From Candidatus Gastranaerophilales bacterium (GTDB taxonomy: Bacteria; Cyanobacteriota; Vampirovibrionia; Gastranaerophilales; Gastranaerophilaceae): a stretch of DNA of 47,447 bases. The stretch spans positions 1 to 47,447 of the forward strand of contig CALUXV010000009.1 in the NCBI GenBank assembly GCA_944324835.1, in the 5' to 3' direction. The first letter of the stretch is position 1, and the number at the start of each line of letters is the position of its first letter. The notes beneath the pieces were generated by a model that had not been told where the DNA came from, ran no database searches, and saw nothing but the letters and a program-made list of their open reading frames with translations. The position numbers and the translations under genes are program-made. Below, in pieces: positions 16,106-24,381 of the stretch.

Positions 16106-18557
16106 AGTTAGTGAACTTGCCAAAGAATTAGGCTTAACAAGTAAAGAGGTAATTGAGAAATTTGCTCAAATCTCTATAAGTGTTAAGTCTCACTCTAATA
16201 CAGTTACTCCTTTGCAAGTATCAAAATTAAAGGATTTTATTGCCGGTGGTTCAAAACTTCCAAGTAAAAAACCTAAAGCATTTGTTGTTAAAAAAGCTAA
16301 AGTAAAAAAAGAAGAAGAAAATGTAGAAACTGCAGTTGAAACTTCTGTAAAACCTGAAAAAACAGTTGAGGCTAAACAAGTTAAATCGAAACCTGCAGTA
16401 GAAGTTGTGAAATCACAGCCAAAGAATAGATTAGAAATAGTAAAAAAAGCTCCTATTAAAAGGGTAGAATTCGATAAAAACGGTAAACCGACACATACAA
16501 GTGCGGATAAAAAAACAGAATCTTCTGAAAAGAAACCATTTAATAAAGAAAAAAATGAACGTGTAAATAAAAAACCTATAGAACGTCATATTATTCCTCA
16601 AGATATATATGAAAACAAAGGATTTAGTAAGAAAAAAGCGGATCAAAAGAAAAAGCAAAAAGATTTTAATGATAAAAAAGAAGAACAAGAACGTATATCT
16701 TTAGAAAAAGCTGCAGCACAACACCATAAAAAGAAAGTTCAAAAAGAAGAACATGTTGAACAGGTTACTTCTATTGTTGTTAACAAAGCTATGACTATCA
16801 GTGAGCTTGCGACAAAAATACAGAAAACGCCTGCAGAAATTGTTAAATTCCTTATGTTTCAGGGAATTATGGCAACAGTCAACCAGCTTATTGATGTTGA
16901 TGTTATAAAAAAAGTTTGTGCAGAATATAATCTTGAAGTTCTTGATGAAGATTTGGATGCTTATATTGAAGAAGAACTTCAAAAAGAAGAACAAAAGAAA
17001 AGTATTACAGAAGTTGACAAAAAATTACTTAAACGTCGTGCTCCTGTAGTTAGTATTATGGGACACGTTGACCATGGTAAAACAACGTTATTAGACAGTA
17101 TTAGAGCATCTAAACACAAAATTGTATCTACAGAAGTTGGCGGTATAACGCAATCGATAGGTGCATATACTGTTTATCTTGATAATAACAAAGAAAAGAA
17201 AATTGTTTTTGTTGATACTCCGGGTCACGAAGCATTTACAGAAATGCGTGCAAGAGGTGCTAAAGCTACAGATATTGCAATTCTTGTTGTTGCTGCTGAT
17301 GACGGTATAATGCCGCAAACAATAGAAGCAATTAACCACGCAAAAGCTGCTGATGTGCCAATTATAGTTGCGGTTAACAAAATTGATAAACCTGGTGCAG
17401 ATCCTGACAGAGTATTGCAGCAATTGACCGAGCACGGACTTATTCCGGAAGAATGGGGCGGTGATACTATTACCGTTAAAGTTTCTGCCCTGCAGGGTAC
17501 CGGTATTGATGAGTTATTAGAATATATTTGGCTTTTAGCTGATATAAAAGATTTGAAAGCTAATCCAAAAGCCGAAGCATCAGGTGTTGTAATAGAAGCA
17601 AATCTTGATAAAGGTAAAGGTCCTGTTGCAACATTATTGGTTCAAAATGGTACACTACGTGCAGGAAATTGTGTTGTTGTAGGTACTGCCTGTGGCAGAA
17701 TAAGAGCTTTATTATCTGATAGCGGTGAAAGAATTCAAAAAGCGGAACCGTCTACTCCGGTTGAAATTCTTGGTTTATCCGAAGTTCCACAAGCTGGTGA
17801 ATATTTTGAAGTCGTTCAAAACGAAAAAGAAATGAAGCGAATTGTTGCAGAGCGTCAAGAAAAAGAACGTGACAAACGTCTTGATGCAATGCTGCCGGCT
17901 CATATTAGAAAAGAAGCTGTTGCCGGTGATGATAACATTCCGCAATTAAATCTTATTATCAAAGCTAATACTCACGGTGCAGCAGAAGCGGTTTCTCAAG
18001 CTATTGCACAATTAGAATCTAAAGAAATTACTACAAAAATTATTCACGTTGGTGTCGGCGAAATTTCAGAAGCTGATGTTATGTTAGCTGCTGCGTCAGG
18101 TGCAATTATTTTAGGATTTACCGTCAAAGAAGACAGTAACGCTCTTGCTGCTGCAGAAAGAGAAAATGTTGTAATTAAGAAATATGATATTATTTACCAA
18201 ATCCTTGAAGATATTGAAAAAACAATGATTTCATTATTGTCACCTGAAGTGAAAATTGTTTCTGTCGCAAAAGCTGAAGTAAGACAAGTATTCACAATTG
18301 GTAAAACAATTAAAATTGCCGGATGCTATGTTACTGAAGGCAAAATTAATCGAAACAATACCGCTATTATCAGACGTGACGGCAAAGAATTATTCAAAGG
18401 TGCTATCGACCAGCTTAAACGATTTAAAGATGATGTTAAAGAAGTTGCACAAGGGTTTGAATGCGGTATATCATTTGTGAAATTTAATGATATTGAAGTT
18501 GGCGATATTATTGAATTTACAAAGACAGAAGAAGTTGAACGTTCCGAATTAGAATAA
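16092..18557 (+). CDS. infB: Translation initiation factor IF-2
   Basis: IF-2 brings initiator tRNA to the 30S subunit and promotes subunit joining with GTP hydrolysis. The 821-residue protein has an N-terminal IF2_N domain (IRVSELAKELGLTSKEVIEK) and a long Lys/Glu-rich linker. A second IF2_N-like domain (AMTISELATKIQKTPAEIVK) starts near residue 234. The G domain starts near residue 318 with GHVDHGKTT, then VDTPGHEAF and NKID. The C-terminal IF2 domains II-IV follow. Several long frames opposite the linker are by-products of the A-rich codons. It is the last gene of prfA-ylxR-infB and is convergent with the response regulator gene across 30 bp, with no clear terminator. Confidence 0.97.
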   Translation: MDNIRVSELAKELGLTSKEVIEKFAQISISVKSHSNTVTPLQVSKLKDFIAGGSKLPSKKPKAFVVKKAKVKKEEENVETAVETSVKPEKTVEAKQVKSKPAVEVVKSQPKNRLEIVKKAPIKRVEFDKNGKPTHTSADKKTESSEKKPFNKEKNERVNKKPIERHIIPQDIYENKGFSKKKADQKKKQKDFNDKKEEQERISLEKAAAQHHKKKVQKEEHVEQVTSIVVNKAMTISELATKIQKTPAEIVKFLMFQGIMATVNQLIDVDVIKKVCAEYNLEVLDEDLDAYIEEELQKEEQKKSITEVDKKLLKRRAPVVSIMGHVDHGKTTLLDSIRASKHKIVSTEVGGITQSIGAYTVYLDNNKEKKIVFVDTPGHEAFTEMRARGAKATDIAILVVAADDGIMPQTIEAINHAKAADVPIIVAVNKIDKPGADPDRVLQQLTEHGLIPEEWGGDTITVKVSALQGTGIDELLEYIWLLADIKDLKANPKAEASGVVIEANLDKGKGPVATLLVQNGTLRAGNCVVVGTACGRIRALLSDSGERIQKAEPSTPVEILGLSEVPQAGEYFEVVQNEKEMKRIVAERQEKERDKRLDAMLPAHIRKEAVAGDDNIPQLNLIIKANTHGAAEAVSQAIAQLESKEITTKIIHVGVGEISEADVMLAAASGAIILGFTVKEDSNALAAAERENVVIKKYDIIYQILEDIEKTMISLLSPEVKIVSVAKAEVRQVFTIGKTIKIAGCYVTEGKINRNNTAIIRRDGKELFKGAIDQLKRFKDDVKEVAQGFECGISFVKFNDIEVGDIIEFTKTEEVERSELE

Positions 18558-18587
18558 TCTTTTGATAATATTAAATTATTTGATTTG

Positions 18588-19250
18588 TTATACTAATCCT
18601 TCTTTTAAAGCTTTTACTGCAGCTTGTGTTCTGTCGTCAACTACAAGTTTTTGAATGATATTGCAGACGTGAGCTTTTGCTGTATGCTCACTTATTGTTA
18701 GTGTTTTGGCTATTTCACTATTTGTTTGCCCATCTACTACCAGTTTAAGGACTTCATATTCTCTTTGAGTTAAATTGGCATGAGTTTCTCTGAATCCGGC
18801 ACGTGAAAGCTGGCGTGGCGGTATTACTCCACAATTTTTATCTTTTATATATGGAACAACATGTGAATCAATCCACATTGCACCATGTTTAATTGTTTTA
18901 AGTATTGTCATTAAATATTCAGTATTAATATCTTTCATAATGTACCCAAATGCTCCTGCAGATAGGGAATTAAAAATTTCTTCTTCTGAAATATGTGCTG
19001 TTAGCATAATTACTTTAACATTGGGGATATTCATTTCATTAATTTTTTTAGTTGCTTCAATACCTGTAATATCCGGTAATCCAATATCCATAAGAACGAT
19101 ATCAGGTTTTAGTAATTTTGTTTTTTCAATCGCTTCTTGTCCGTTTTGGGCTTCTCCTATAATTTCTAATTCGGGATAATCATCAAATAACGATTTTATA
19201 CCTATTCTCATAAGTTTTTGATCTTCGACCAGTAAAATTCGTATACTCAT
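18588..19250 (-). CDS. NarL/LuxR-type response regulator, orphan
   Basis: A 220-residue two-domain regulator. The receiver domain (1-120) has acidic residues E9 and D10, the phospho-acceptor D55 in LMDIGLP, a switch Thr in MLTA near 83 and Lys in IMKD near 105. The LuxR-type helix-turn-helix (about 155-215) contains LTQREYEVLKLVVDGQTNSEIAKTL and SEHTAKAHVCNIIQKL, quoted as short motifs LTQREYEVL and HTAKAHV. No histidine kinase is adjacent, so the signal and partner are unknown. GGAGG lies about eight bases before the ATG. It probably forms a single-gene transcript. Confidence 0.9.
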   Translation of the reverse strand: MSIRILLVEDQKLMRIGIKSLFDDYPELEIIGEAQNGQEAIEKTKLLKPDIVLMDIGLPDITGIEATKKINEMNIPNVKVIMLTAHISEEEIFNSLSAGAFGYIMKDINTEYLMTILKTIKHGAMWIDSHVVPYIKDKNCGVIPPRQLSRAGFRETHANLTQREYEVLKLVVDGQTNSEIAKTLTISEHTAKAHVCNIIQKLVVDDRTQAAVKALKEGLV

Positions 19251-19392
19251 AATCAGTCCTCCAAACTAATTCTATTTTGAGTTAATAAAATTAGTATCGG
19301 ATAATTATTTTGTTTATAAGCTAATATTATAAACTTAGTATTTTGAATTCTTATTTGGTAATAAGTTATGAATGGAATAGTATATTAATGTT

Positions 19393-21237
19393 TTATTCAA
19401 CAGTAACCGATTTCGCAAGGTTTCTAGGCTGGTCAACATCTTTTCCTAAGAATTCTGCGATATAATATGCTAATAATTGTAATGGGATTATTGCAATTAT
19501 CGGAGATAAATATTCGTCAACATCCGGAATTCTTATAATATTTTCAAACAAATCATTGAGTTTTTCATCTTCAGAATTTGTTAATGCTATCATTCTTGCA
19601 TTTCTTGCTTTTGCTTCTTCGCTGTTTGAAAGAATTTTTTCGTAAACCATACCTTTCATCATAATAGACAGTACCGGCATGGATTCATCAAGCATTGCAA
19701 TCGGGCCATGTTTTAATTCTCCCGCAGGATAGCCTGTAGCATTTATATAGCTTATTTCTTTTAATTTTAAAGCCCCTTCCAGTGCTGTTGCATAATTTAA
19801 TCCTCTTGCAACAAATACAAAGTTTTTAAAGTTGGCATATTTTTTTGCAATTTCTTGAATATCTTTTTTATGATCAAGTATTTCTTCAGCTTTTTCCGGT
19901 AATGTTATTAACTCATGTTTTAATGAAGCTAATTTACTTGTATCAATAGACCCTTTAATTTCCGCAATATGCAAGGCCAAAAGATAAAAAGAAACGAGTT
20001 GTGCCATATAAGATTTTGTTGCTGCAACAGAAACTTCGATACCTGCATTTACAGGAATCAAGCTATCTGCTTCTCTTGCCATTGTTGAATCAGGCCTGTT
20101 TGTAATAATTAAAATATGAGAGCCTAATTTTTTGGATTGTTTTACAGCTGTAATTGTATCTGCAGTTTCACCTGATTGAGAAACACCAATAACAAGAGTT
20201 TTATCATTTGTGGTTGTTTTCCTATAGATAAATTCGCTTGACGGTTCTACATCAACTGATATTCCACAAAAGTCTTCAAGAATATATTTCCCAACCATTC
20301 CCGCATGTAACGATGTTCCGCAGGCTACAATTTGAATTCTATCAAGATTTTTTATTGTATTTAAATCAAGTTTTACTTCATCAAGTTTAATTGGTTTATT
20401 ATCTGATGAAACCTTGCCTGATAAAAGATTTCTTATTATACTTGGCTGTTCATGAATTTCTTTTAACATAAAATGTTTAAATCCCATTTTACTTAAAGAA
20501 ACGGATTCCCAAGGTAATGTTTCAATATGCGGTTGAAGTTCTACACTAAAGTTATTGATGAGTTTCATAGAATTAGGTGTTAAGGTAACAACTTGATTTT
20601 CATCAAGATATACAGCTTTTTTAGTGTAATCAATTATTGCCGGAACATCAGATGCAACATAGTATTCACCTTCTCCAACCCCTATAAGTAAAGGAGCATT
20701 TCTTTTTGTTGCAACAATTGTATCTGGAACATCCTGATGCATAACACATATTGCATAAGCACCTTCAACCTGCCTTGTTGCAAGTCTTACTGCATCTGTT
20801 AAATTATGAACTTTTCCATACTCTCTGGCAATTAAATGTGCTAATGTTTCTGTATCTGTTTCAGATTTGAAAACACATCCGTCTTTTATTAGTTCTTCTT
20901 TCAATTCTTTGAAATTTTCGATAATTCCGTTATGAACAATAACAAGTTTTCCGCAAGTACAAGAATGTGGGTGTGCGTTTACTGTTGTTGGAGCACCATG
21001 AGTTGCCCATCTGATATGCCCTATACCCATAGTCGCTTTTTGAAGATGTTCTATTTTGGGTGCAATAAGATTTTTAAGATTTTGAAGTTTACCTTCTTCT
21101 TTATACATTTCAATTTTATTATCAACATCAACAGCGATACCGGCAGAATCATATCCACGGTATTCAAGTTTTGTTAAACCATTTAATAAAATATCAACAA
21201 CTGATTTTCTTCCTACATATCCAACAATTCCGCACAT
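19393..21237 (-). CDS. glmS: Glutamine--fructose-6-phosphate aminotransferase (isomerizing)
   Basis: This enzyme makes glucosamine-6-phosphate, the first committed step to UDP-GlcNAc for peptidoglycan and LPS. It is 614 residues long. The N-terminal glutaminase has nucleophile C2 in MCGIVGYVGRK, with HIRWATHG and GIIENF. Two SIS domains follow, with CGTSLHAGMVGKY, SQSGETADT, and the C-terminal NLAKSVTVE ending shared by the family. GGAGAG precedes the ATG. No glmS ribozyme core was recognised in the 250-bp upstream region on this strand, and its promoter must lie back to back with that of nrdD. Confidence 0.97.
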   Translation of the reverse strand: MCGIVGYVGRKSVVDILLNGLTKLEYRGYDSAGIAVDVDNKIEMYKEEGKLQNLKNLIAPKIEHLQKATMGIGHIRWATHGAPTTVNAHPHSCTCGKLVIVHNGIIENFKELKEELIKDGCVFKSETDTETLAHLIAREYGKVHNLTDAVRLATRQVEGAYAICVMHQDVPDTIVATKRNAPLLIGVGEGEYYVASDVPAIIDYTKKAVYLDENQVVTLTPNSMKLINNFSVELQPHIETLPWESVSLSKMGFKHFMLKEIHEQPSIIRNLLSGKVSSDNKPIKLDEVKLDLNTIKNLDRIQIVACGTSLHAGMVGKYILEDFCGISVDVEPSSEFIYRKTTTNDKTLVIGVSQSGETADTITAVKQSKKLGSHILIITNRPDSTMAREADSLIPVNAGIEVSVAATKSYMAQLVSFYLLALHIAEIKGSIDTSKLASLKHELITLPEKAEEILDHKKDIQEIAKKYANFKNFVFVARGLNYATALEGALKLKEISYINATGYPAGELKHGPIAMLDESMPVLSIMMKGMVYEKILSNSEEAKARNARMIALTNSEDEKLNDLFENIIRIPDVDEYLSPIIAIIPLQLLAYYIAEFLGKDVDQPRNLAKSVTVE

Positions 21238-21351
21238 TATGTAAATCTCTCCAATTAATAACTAAATTTCTCACAACATACTATCACAAAGTGATAAATG
21301 GGTAAAGAGGTGATAAAATAAATAAATTTTATAATACAAATGGTTAGTCTA

Positions 21352-21380
21352 TTTACAATAATAATAAAAAGTTGTATAAT
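21352..21380 (+). promoter_or_regulatory. nrdDG promoter
   Basis: TTTACA (21352-21357), a 17-bp spacer and a consensus TATAAT (21375-21380) form a near-ideal sigma-70 promoter. Transcription would begin near 21387, just before the cobalamin riboswitch, leaving a leader of about 100 bases ahead of nrdD. Confidence 0.75.
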
Positions 21381-21389
21381 AATTTCACT

Positions 21390-21485
21390 TATTCAAGGAA
21401 AGTATGGGTGAAAGTCCCTCACTGGTCCGCAGCCGTTACAGTCGGAATACTTGCTTAAGTTGTACTGACGCGACAAAGGAGATTT
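21390..21485 (+). promoter_or_regulatory. Cobalamin (B12) riboswitch upstream of nrdD
   Basis: The leader contains the conserved cobalamin aptamer core: GGGTGAAAGTCCC at about 21405-21418, then CACTGGTCCGCAGCCGTTAC and CAGTCGG at about 21420-21445. An outer stem AAGTAT (near 21400) pairs with ATACTT (near 21447). Downstream, TTGT and ACAA can flank a small hairpin next to the ribosome binding site AAAGGAG, which suggests control of translation initiation. A B12 switch before a B12-independent reductase normally turns the gene down when cobalamin is available, implying that a B12-dependent class II enzyme exists elsewhere in the genome. That enzyme is not in this window. Confidence 0.85.
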
Positions 21486-21489
21486 TTGT

Positions 21490-23316
21490 ATGAAAAATGT
21501 TATGAGAAGAGAAGGCAATGTTATTGGGCTGCAAAATTATGTATCAAACCCGAAGCAGCACATGGATGAAAGTATTTTACTTGTTGAAAAATACTTGAAC
21601 AAACTTGATTGGAAAGTTAATGAAAATTCAAATATGGATTATTCGATTCAGGGTTTAAACAACTATATTGCATCAGAAATCAGTAAAAAATACTGGCTGA
21701 ATAAAATTTATACGCCTGAAATCAGAAACGCACATATAAAAGGTGATATCCACATTCACGACCTTAATATTATATCGGTTTATTGCGTTGGCTGGGACTT
21801 AAAGGATTTGTTGATGGAAGGATTTACCGGAGTTAAGGGCAAAGTTGAATCTGCACCAGCAAAGCACTTTCGCTCTGCGCTCGGTCAAATCGTAAATTTT
21901 ATGTATACAATGCAGGGAGAAGCTGCAGGGGCACAAGCGTTTTCTAATTTTGATACTCTGTTAGCTCCGTTTATTTATTATGACAAACTTGATTATTTAC
22001 AGATTAAACAAGCATTACAGGAATTTATTTTTAATATGAATGTTCCGACCCGTGTCGGATTCCAAACTCCGTTTACAAACATAACAATGGATTTGACAGT
22101 TCCTTCTTATTATTCGGATTCTGCAGTTATAATAGGCGGTGAACCGCAGGAAAAAACTTATAAAGAATTCCAAAATGAAATGAATTTGTTAAATAAAGCG
22201 TTCTTTGAAGTAATGATGGAGGGTGATAATTCAGGAAGAGTGTTCACATTCCCTATTCCTACATACAATATTACAAAAGATTTCGACTGGGATAATCCTG
22301 ATATAAAAGGTCTTTGGGAAATGACAGCAAAATACGGTATTCCTTATTTCTCTAATTTCATCAATTCGGATATGAATCCTGAGGATGCACGTTCTATGTG
22401 CTGCAGATTAAGAATAGATAATAGAGAACTTGAATACAGAGGTGGTGGTTTGTTTGGTTCAAATCCTCTTACAGGCTCCGTTGGTGTTGTAACGATTAAC
22501 CTTCCGAAAATAGCTGCAGCAGCGAAAAATAAGGCTGAATTTTTTGAAATACTTGCATCTAAAATGGATATTGCAAAAGAAAGCCTTGAAATTAAACGTA
22601 AGGTTTTAGAAGATTATACGGACAAAAACCTTTATCCTTATACAAAATTTTACTTAAGAGATATTAAAGCAAGATTTGGTGTATATTGGAAAAACCATTT
22701 TTCAACAATAGGTTTAATCGGAATGAACGAAGCCTGCCTCAATTTCTTGAATGAAGATATCGGGACTCAAAGAGGTAAAAACTTTGCACTGGAAGTTATG
22801 GATTTTATGCGAGAAAGGATTATAGGGTACCAAAAAGAAACCGGCAACAACTATAATCTTGAAGCAACTCCGGGCGAAGGTACATCATATCGTCTTGCAC
22901 AGCTTGATAATACGAAAAAGTATGATTATTTTACTAATTCAACTCAATTGCCGGTAAATTATACTGATGATGTATTCGAAATGCTTGACCATCAGGATGA
23001 TTTGCAGACAAAATATACCGGCGGAACGGTTGTACATATTTTTGCAGGCGAGAGAATAACCTCATCTGATGCGGTAAAAAACCTTGTGAAAAAAGTATGT
23101 GAAAACTACCGTCTGCCGTATTTTACGTTTTCTCCGACATTCAGTACATGTCCAAATCACGGGTATATTGCAGGCGAACATTTCAAATGTCCGACCTGCG
23201 GTTCTGATTGCGAAGTTTATTCCCGTATTGTCGGGTATATTAGACCCGTAAATCAATGGAACAGGGGAAAACGTCAGGAATTTAAAGACAGAAAGACTTA
23301 TAAACTATGTGTGTAA
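21490..23316 (+). CDS. nrdD: Anaerobic (class III) ribonucleoside-triphosphate reductase
   Basis: A glycyl-radical enzyme that reduces ribonucleotides to deoxyribonucleotides without oxygen, 608 residues. Motifs seen are GDIHIHDLNIISVYCVGWDL (active-site region, quoted as HIHDLN and YCVGWDL), MNVPTRVGFQTPFTN, and SMCCRLRIDNREL. The C-terminal zinc site has cysteines in TCPNHGY and CPTCGSDC, and the radical-bearing glycine lies in RIVGYIRPVNQWN. The usual N-terminal ATP-cone is absent or reduced. It overlaps nrdG by 10 bp, and a cobalamin riboswitch lies in its leader. Confidence 0.96.
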   Translation: MKNVMRREGNVIGLQNYVSNPKQHMDESILLVEKYLNKLDWKVNENSNMDYSIQGLNNYIASEISKKYWLNKIYTPEIRNAHIKGDIHIHDLNIISVYCVGWDLKDLLMEGFTGVKGKVESAPAKHFRSALGQIVNFMYTMQGEAAGAQAFSNFDTLLAPFIYYDKLDYLQIKQALQEFIFNMNVPTRVGFQTPFTNITMDLTVPSYYSDSAVIIGGEPQEKTYKEFQNEMNLLNKAFFEVMMEGDNSGRVFTFPIPTYNITKDFDWDNPDIKGLWEMTAKYGIPYFSNFINSDMNPEDARSMCCRLRIDNRELEYRGGGLFGSNPLTGSVGVVTINLPKIAAAAKNKAEFFEILASKMDIAKESLEIKRKVLEDYTDKNLYPYTKFYLRDIKARFGVYWKNHFSTIGLIGMNEACLNFLNEDIGTQRGKNFALEVMDFMRERIIGYQKETGNNYNLEATPGEGTSYRLAQLDNTKKYDYFTNSTQLPVNYTDDVFEMLDHQDDLQTKYTGGTVVHIFAGERITSSDAVKNLVKKVCENYRLPYFTFSPTFSTCPNHGYIAGEHFKCPTCGSDCEVYSRIVGYIRPVNQWNRGKRQEFKDRKTYKLCV

Positions 23317-23987
23317 AAATAGGCGGAGTCCAGAAGTTTTCACTTCTGGACTATCCCGATAAAATCAGTGCAATTATATTTACCGCAGGATGCAATTTCC
23401 ACTGCGGTTACTGCCATAATCCGGAACTATTTTCATCTCATTCTGAATTGGATGAGGATAAAGTATTGGGATTTTTACAATCCCGTCAAGGAAAGCTGGA
23501 TGGGGTTGTAATAACTGGCGGTGAACCTACTTTGCATAAAAGTTTACCGGAATTTATCAAAAGAATAAAAACTTTAGGATTCCTTGTAAAACTTGATACA
23601 AATGGTACTAATCCCGATATGCTGCAATCTTTAATTGATTCTAAAATGGTTGATTACGTGGCAATGGATATAAAAGGACCTCTATATAAATACAAAATGA
23701 TAACCGGTGCAGAGCCTGTAGGTGTTGAAAACAGTATAAAGCTATTGTTGGCTGGAAAAATCCCTTATGAATTTAGAACGACAGCACTATCTTCACAATT
23801 AGATACAAATGATTTTGAAAAAATCGGAAGGTTAATATCCGGAGCAGATAAGTATTTCATACAGAAATTTGTACCTTCTAAAATTCTTAACCCAAAATTA
23901 CTAGCTGATAAGGGGTATACAAATTCTGAAATCAATAGTATAATAGGGATATTAAATAAGTATATAAAAAGTGTAGGTATACGTTAA
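23307..23987 (+). CDS. nrdG: Anaerobic ribonucleotide reductase activating protein
   Basis: A radical SAM enzyme that installs the glycyl radical on NrdD, 226 residues. The 4Fe-4S motif is CNFHCGYC within FTAGCNFHCGYCHNPELF near residues 29-36, followed by the SAM-binding GGEPTLH near residue 73. The preceding FSLLDYPDKISAIIF is typical of the NrdG/activase family. The ATG lies within the last codons of nrdD, so the pair is translationally coupled and should share the riboswitch control. Confidence 0.94.
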   Translation: MCVKIGGVQKFSLLDYPDKISAIIFTAGCNFHCGYCHNPELFSSHSELDEDKVLGFLQSRQGKLDGVVITGGEPTLHKSLPEFIKRIKTLGFLVKLDTNGTNPDMLQSLIDSKMVDYVAMDIKGPLYKYKMITGAEPVGVENSIKLLLAGKIPYEFRTTALSSQLDTNDFEKIGRLISGADKYFIQKFVPSKILNPKLLADKGYTNSEINSIIGILNKYIKSVGIR

Positions 23988-24049
23988 TATATACTTTTGT
24001 AACAAAAAAGTAAAAAACTATTGCAGAAATAGCAATTTTTATATATTAT

Positions 24050-24082
24050 TATACTTATAAAGTATATACAGGGTATACAATT
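24050..24082. promoter_or_regulatory. Operator-like GTATA repeats before the RHH gene
   Basis: A perfect inverted repeat TATACTT-ata-AAGTATA (24050-24066) overlaps GTATATAC (24062-24069), which is followed by GTATAC (24073-24078). Repeated palindromic GTATA units just upstream of a ribbon-helix-helix gene fit an autoregulatory operator, since such proteins bind tandem short palindromes as dimers of dimers. Assignment is inferred from position only. Confidence 0.45.
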
Positions 24083-24117
24083 AAATAATCGTCGACTAGA
24101 TATAAGGAGAAAAATTT

Positions 24118-24306
24118 ATGGCAAGAGTATTAATTTCAATGCCTGAAAAATTTCTGGATGAAATTGACAATGTAGCAGACAATGAAAATCGTTCTCGTTC
24201 AGAACTAATCAGAGAAGCATTAAGAACTTACATCCACAGAAACAGAGTAAGATCATCTAGTTATGCAAACAAAAATGCCCAATTATTGGAAGCATTGTTA
24301 GATTAG
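24118..24306 (+). CDS. Ribbon-helix-helix (CopG/Arc-type) DNA-binding protein
   Basis: A 62-residue protein. The RHH fold is clear: beta strand ARVLISMPEKFLDEID (residues 2-17), then the two helices DEIDNVADNE and SRSELIREALRTYIHRNR. Such proteins repress their own promoter or act as antitoxins. No toxin gene is next to it, so a stand-alone regulator is favoured. AAGGAG lies nine bases before the ATG, and GTATA repeats upstream are likely operators. An intrinsic terminator follows at 24334-24357. Confidence 0.85.
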   Translation: MARVLISMPEKFLDEIDNVADNENRSRSELIREALRTYIHRNRVRSSSYANKNAQLLEALLD

Positions 24307-24333
24307 TGGCAATGTAAAAAAGGATTCATTAAA

Positions 24334-24357
24334 GGCGAAACATTTGTTTCGCCTTTT
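24334..24357 (+). terminator. Intrinsic terminator of the RHH gene
   Basis: GGCGAAAC (24334-24341), loop ATTT, and GTTTCGCC (24346-24353) form a perfect 8-bp stem followed directly by TTTT. The 3' arm overlaps the likely -35 element of rsmH (TTGTTT, 24344-24349), so termination and re-initiation share bases. Confidence 0.88.
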
Positions 24358-24381
24358 GTGTTGTGTTAATATTGCTGTATG
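24344..24381 (+). promoter_or_regulatory. rsmH promoter, apparently leaderless
   Basis: TTGTTT (24344-24349), 17 bp and TAATAT (24367-24372) fit a sigma-70 promoter. The -10 hexamer ends six bases before ATG 24379 and there is no ribosome binding site, so the mRNA probably starts at the start codon. The -35 lies inside the stem of the preceding terminator. Confidence 0.55.

Noticed and set aside
16431-17435. Phe- and Asn-rich frames opposite infB
   Set aside because: They mirror the Lys/Glu-rich linker and G domain of IF-2, with no start signals or family likeness.
21238-21350. glmS ribozyme upstream of glmS
   Set aside because: The region shows none of the conserved ribozyme core that I can recognise. 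It seems to be an ordinary leader with GGAGAG.
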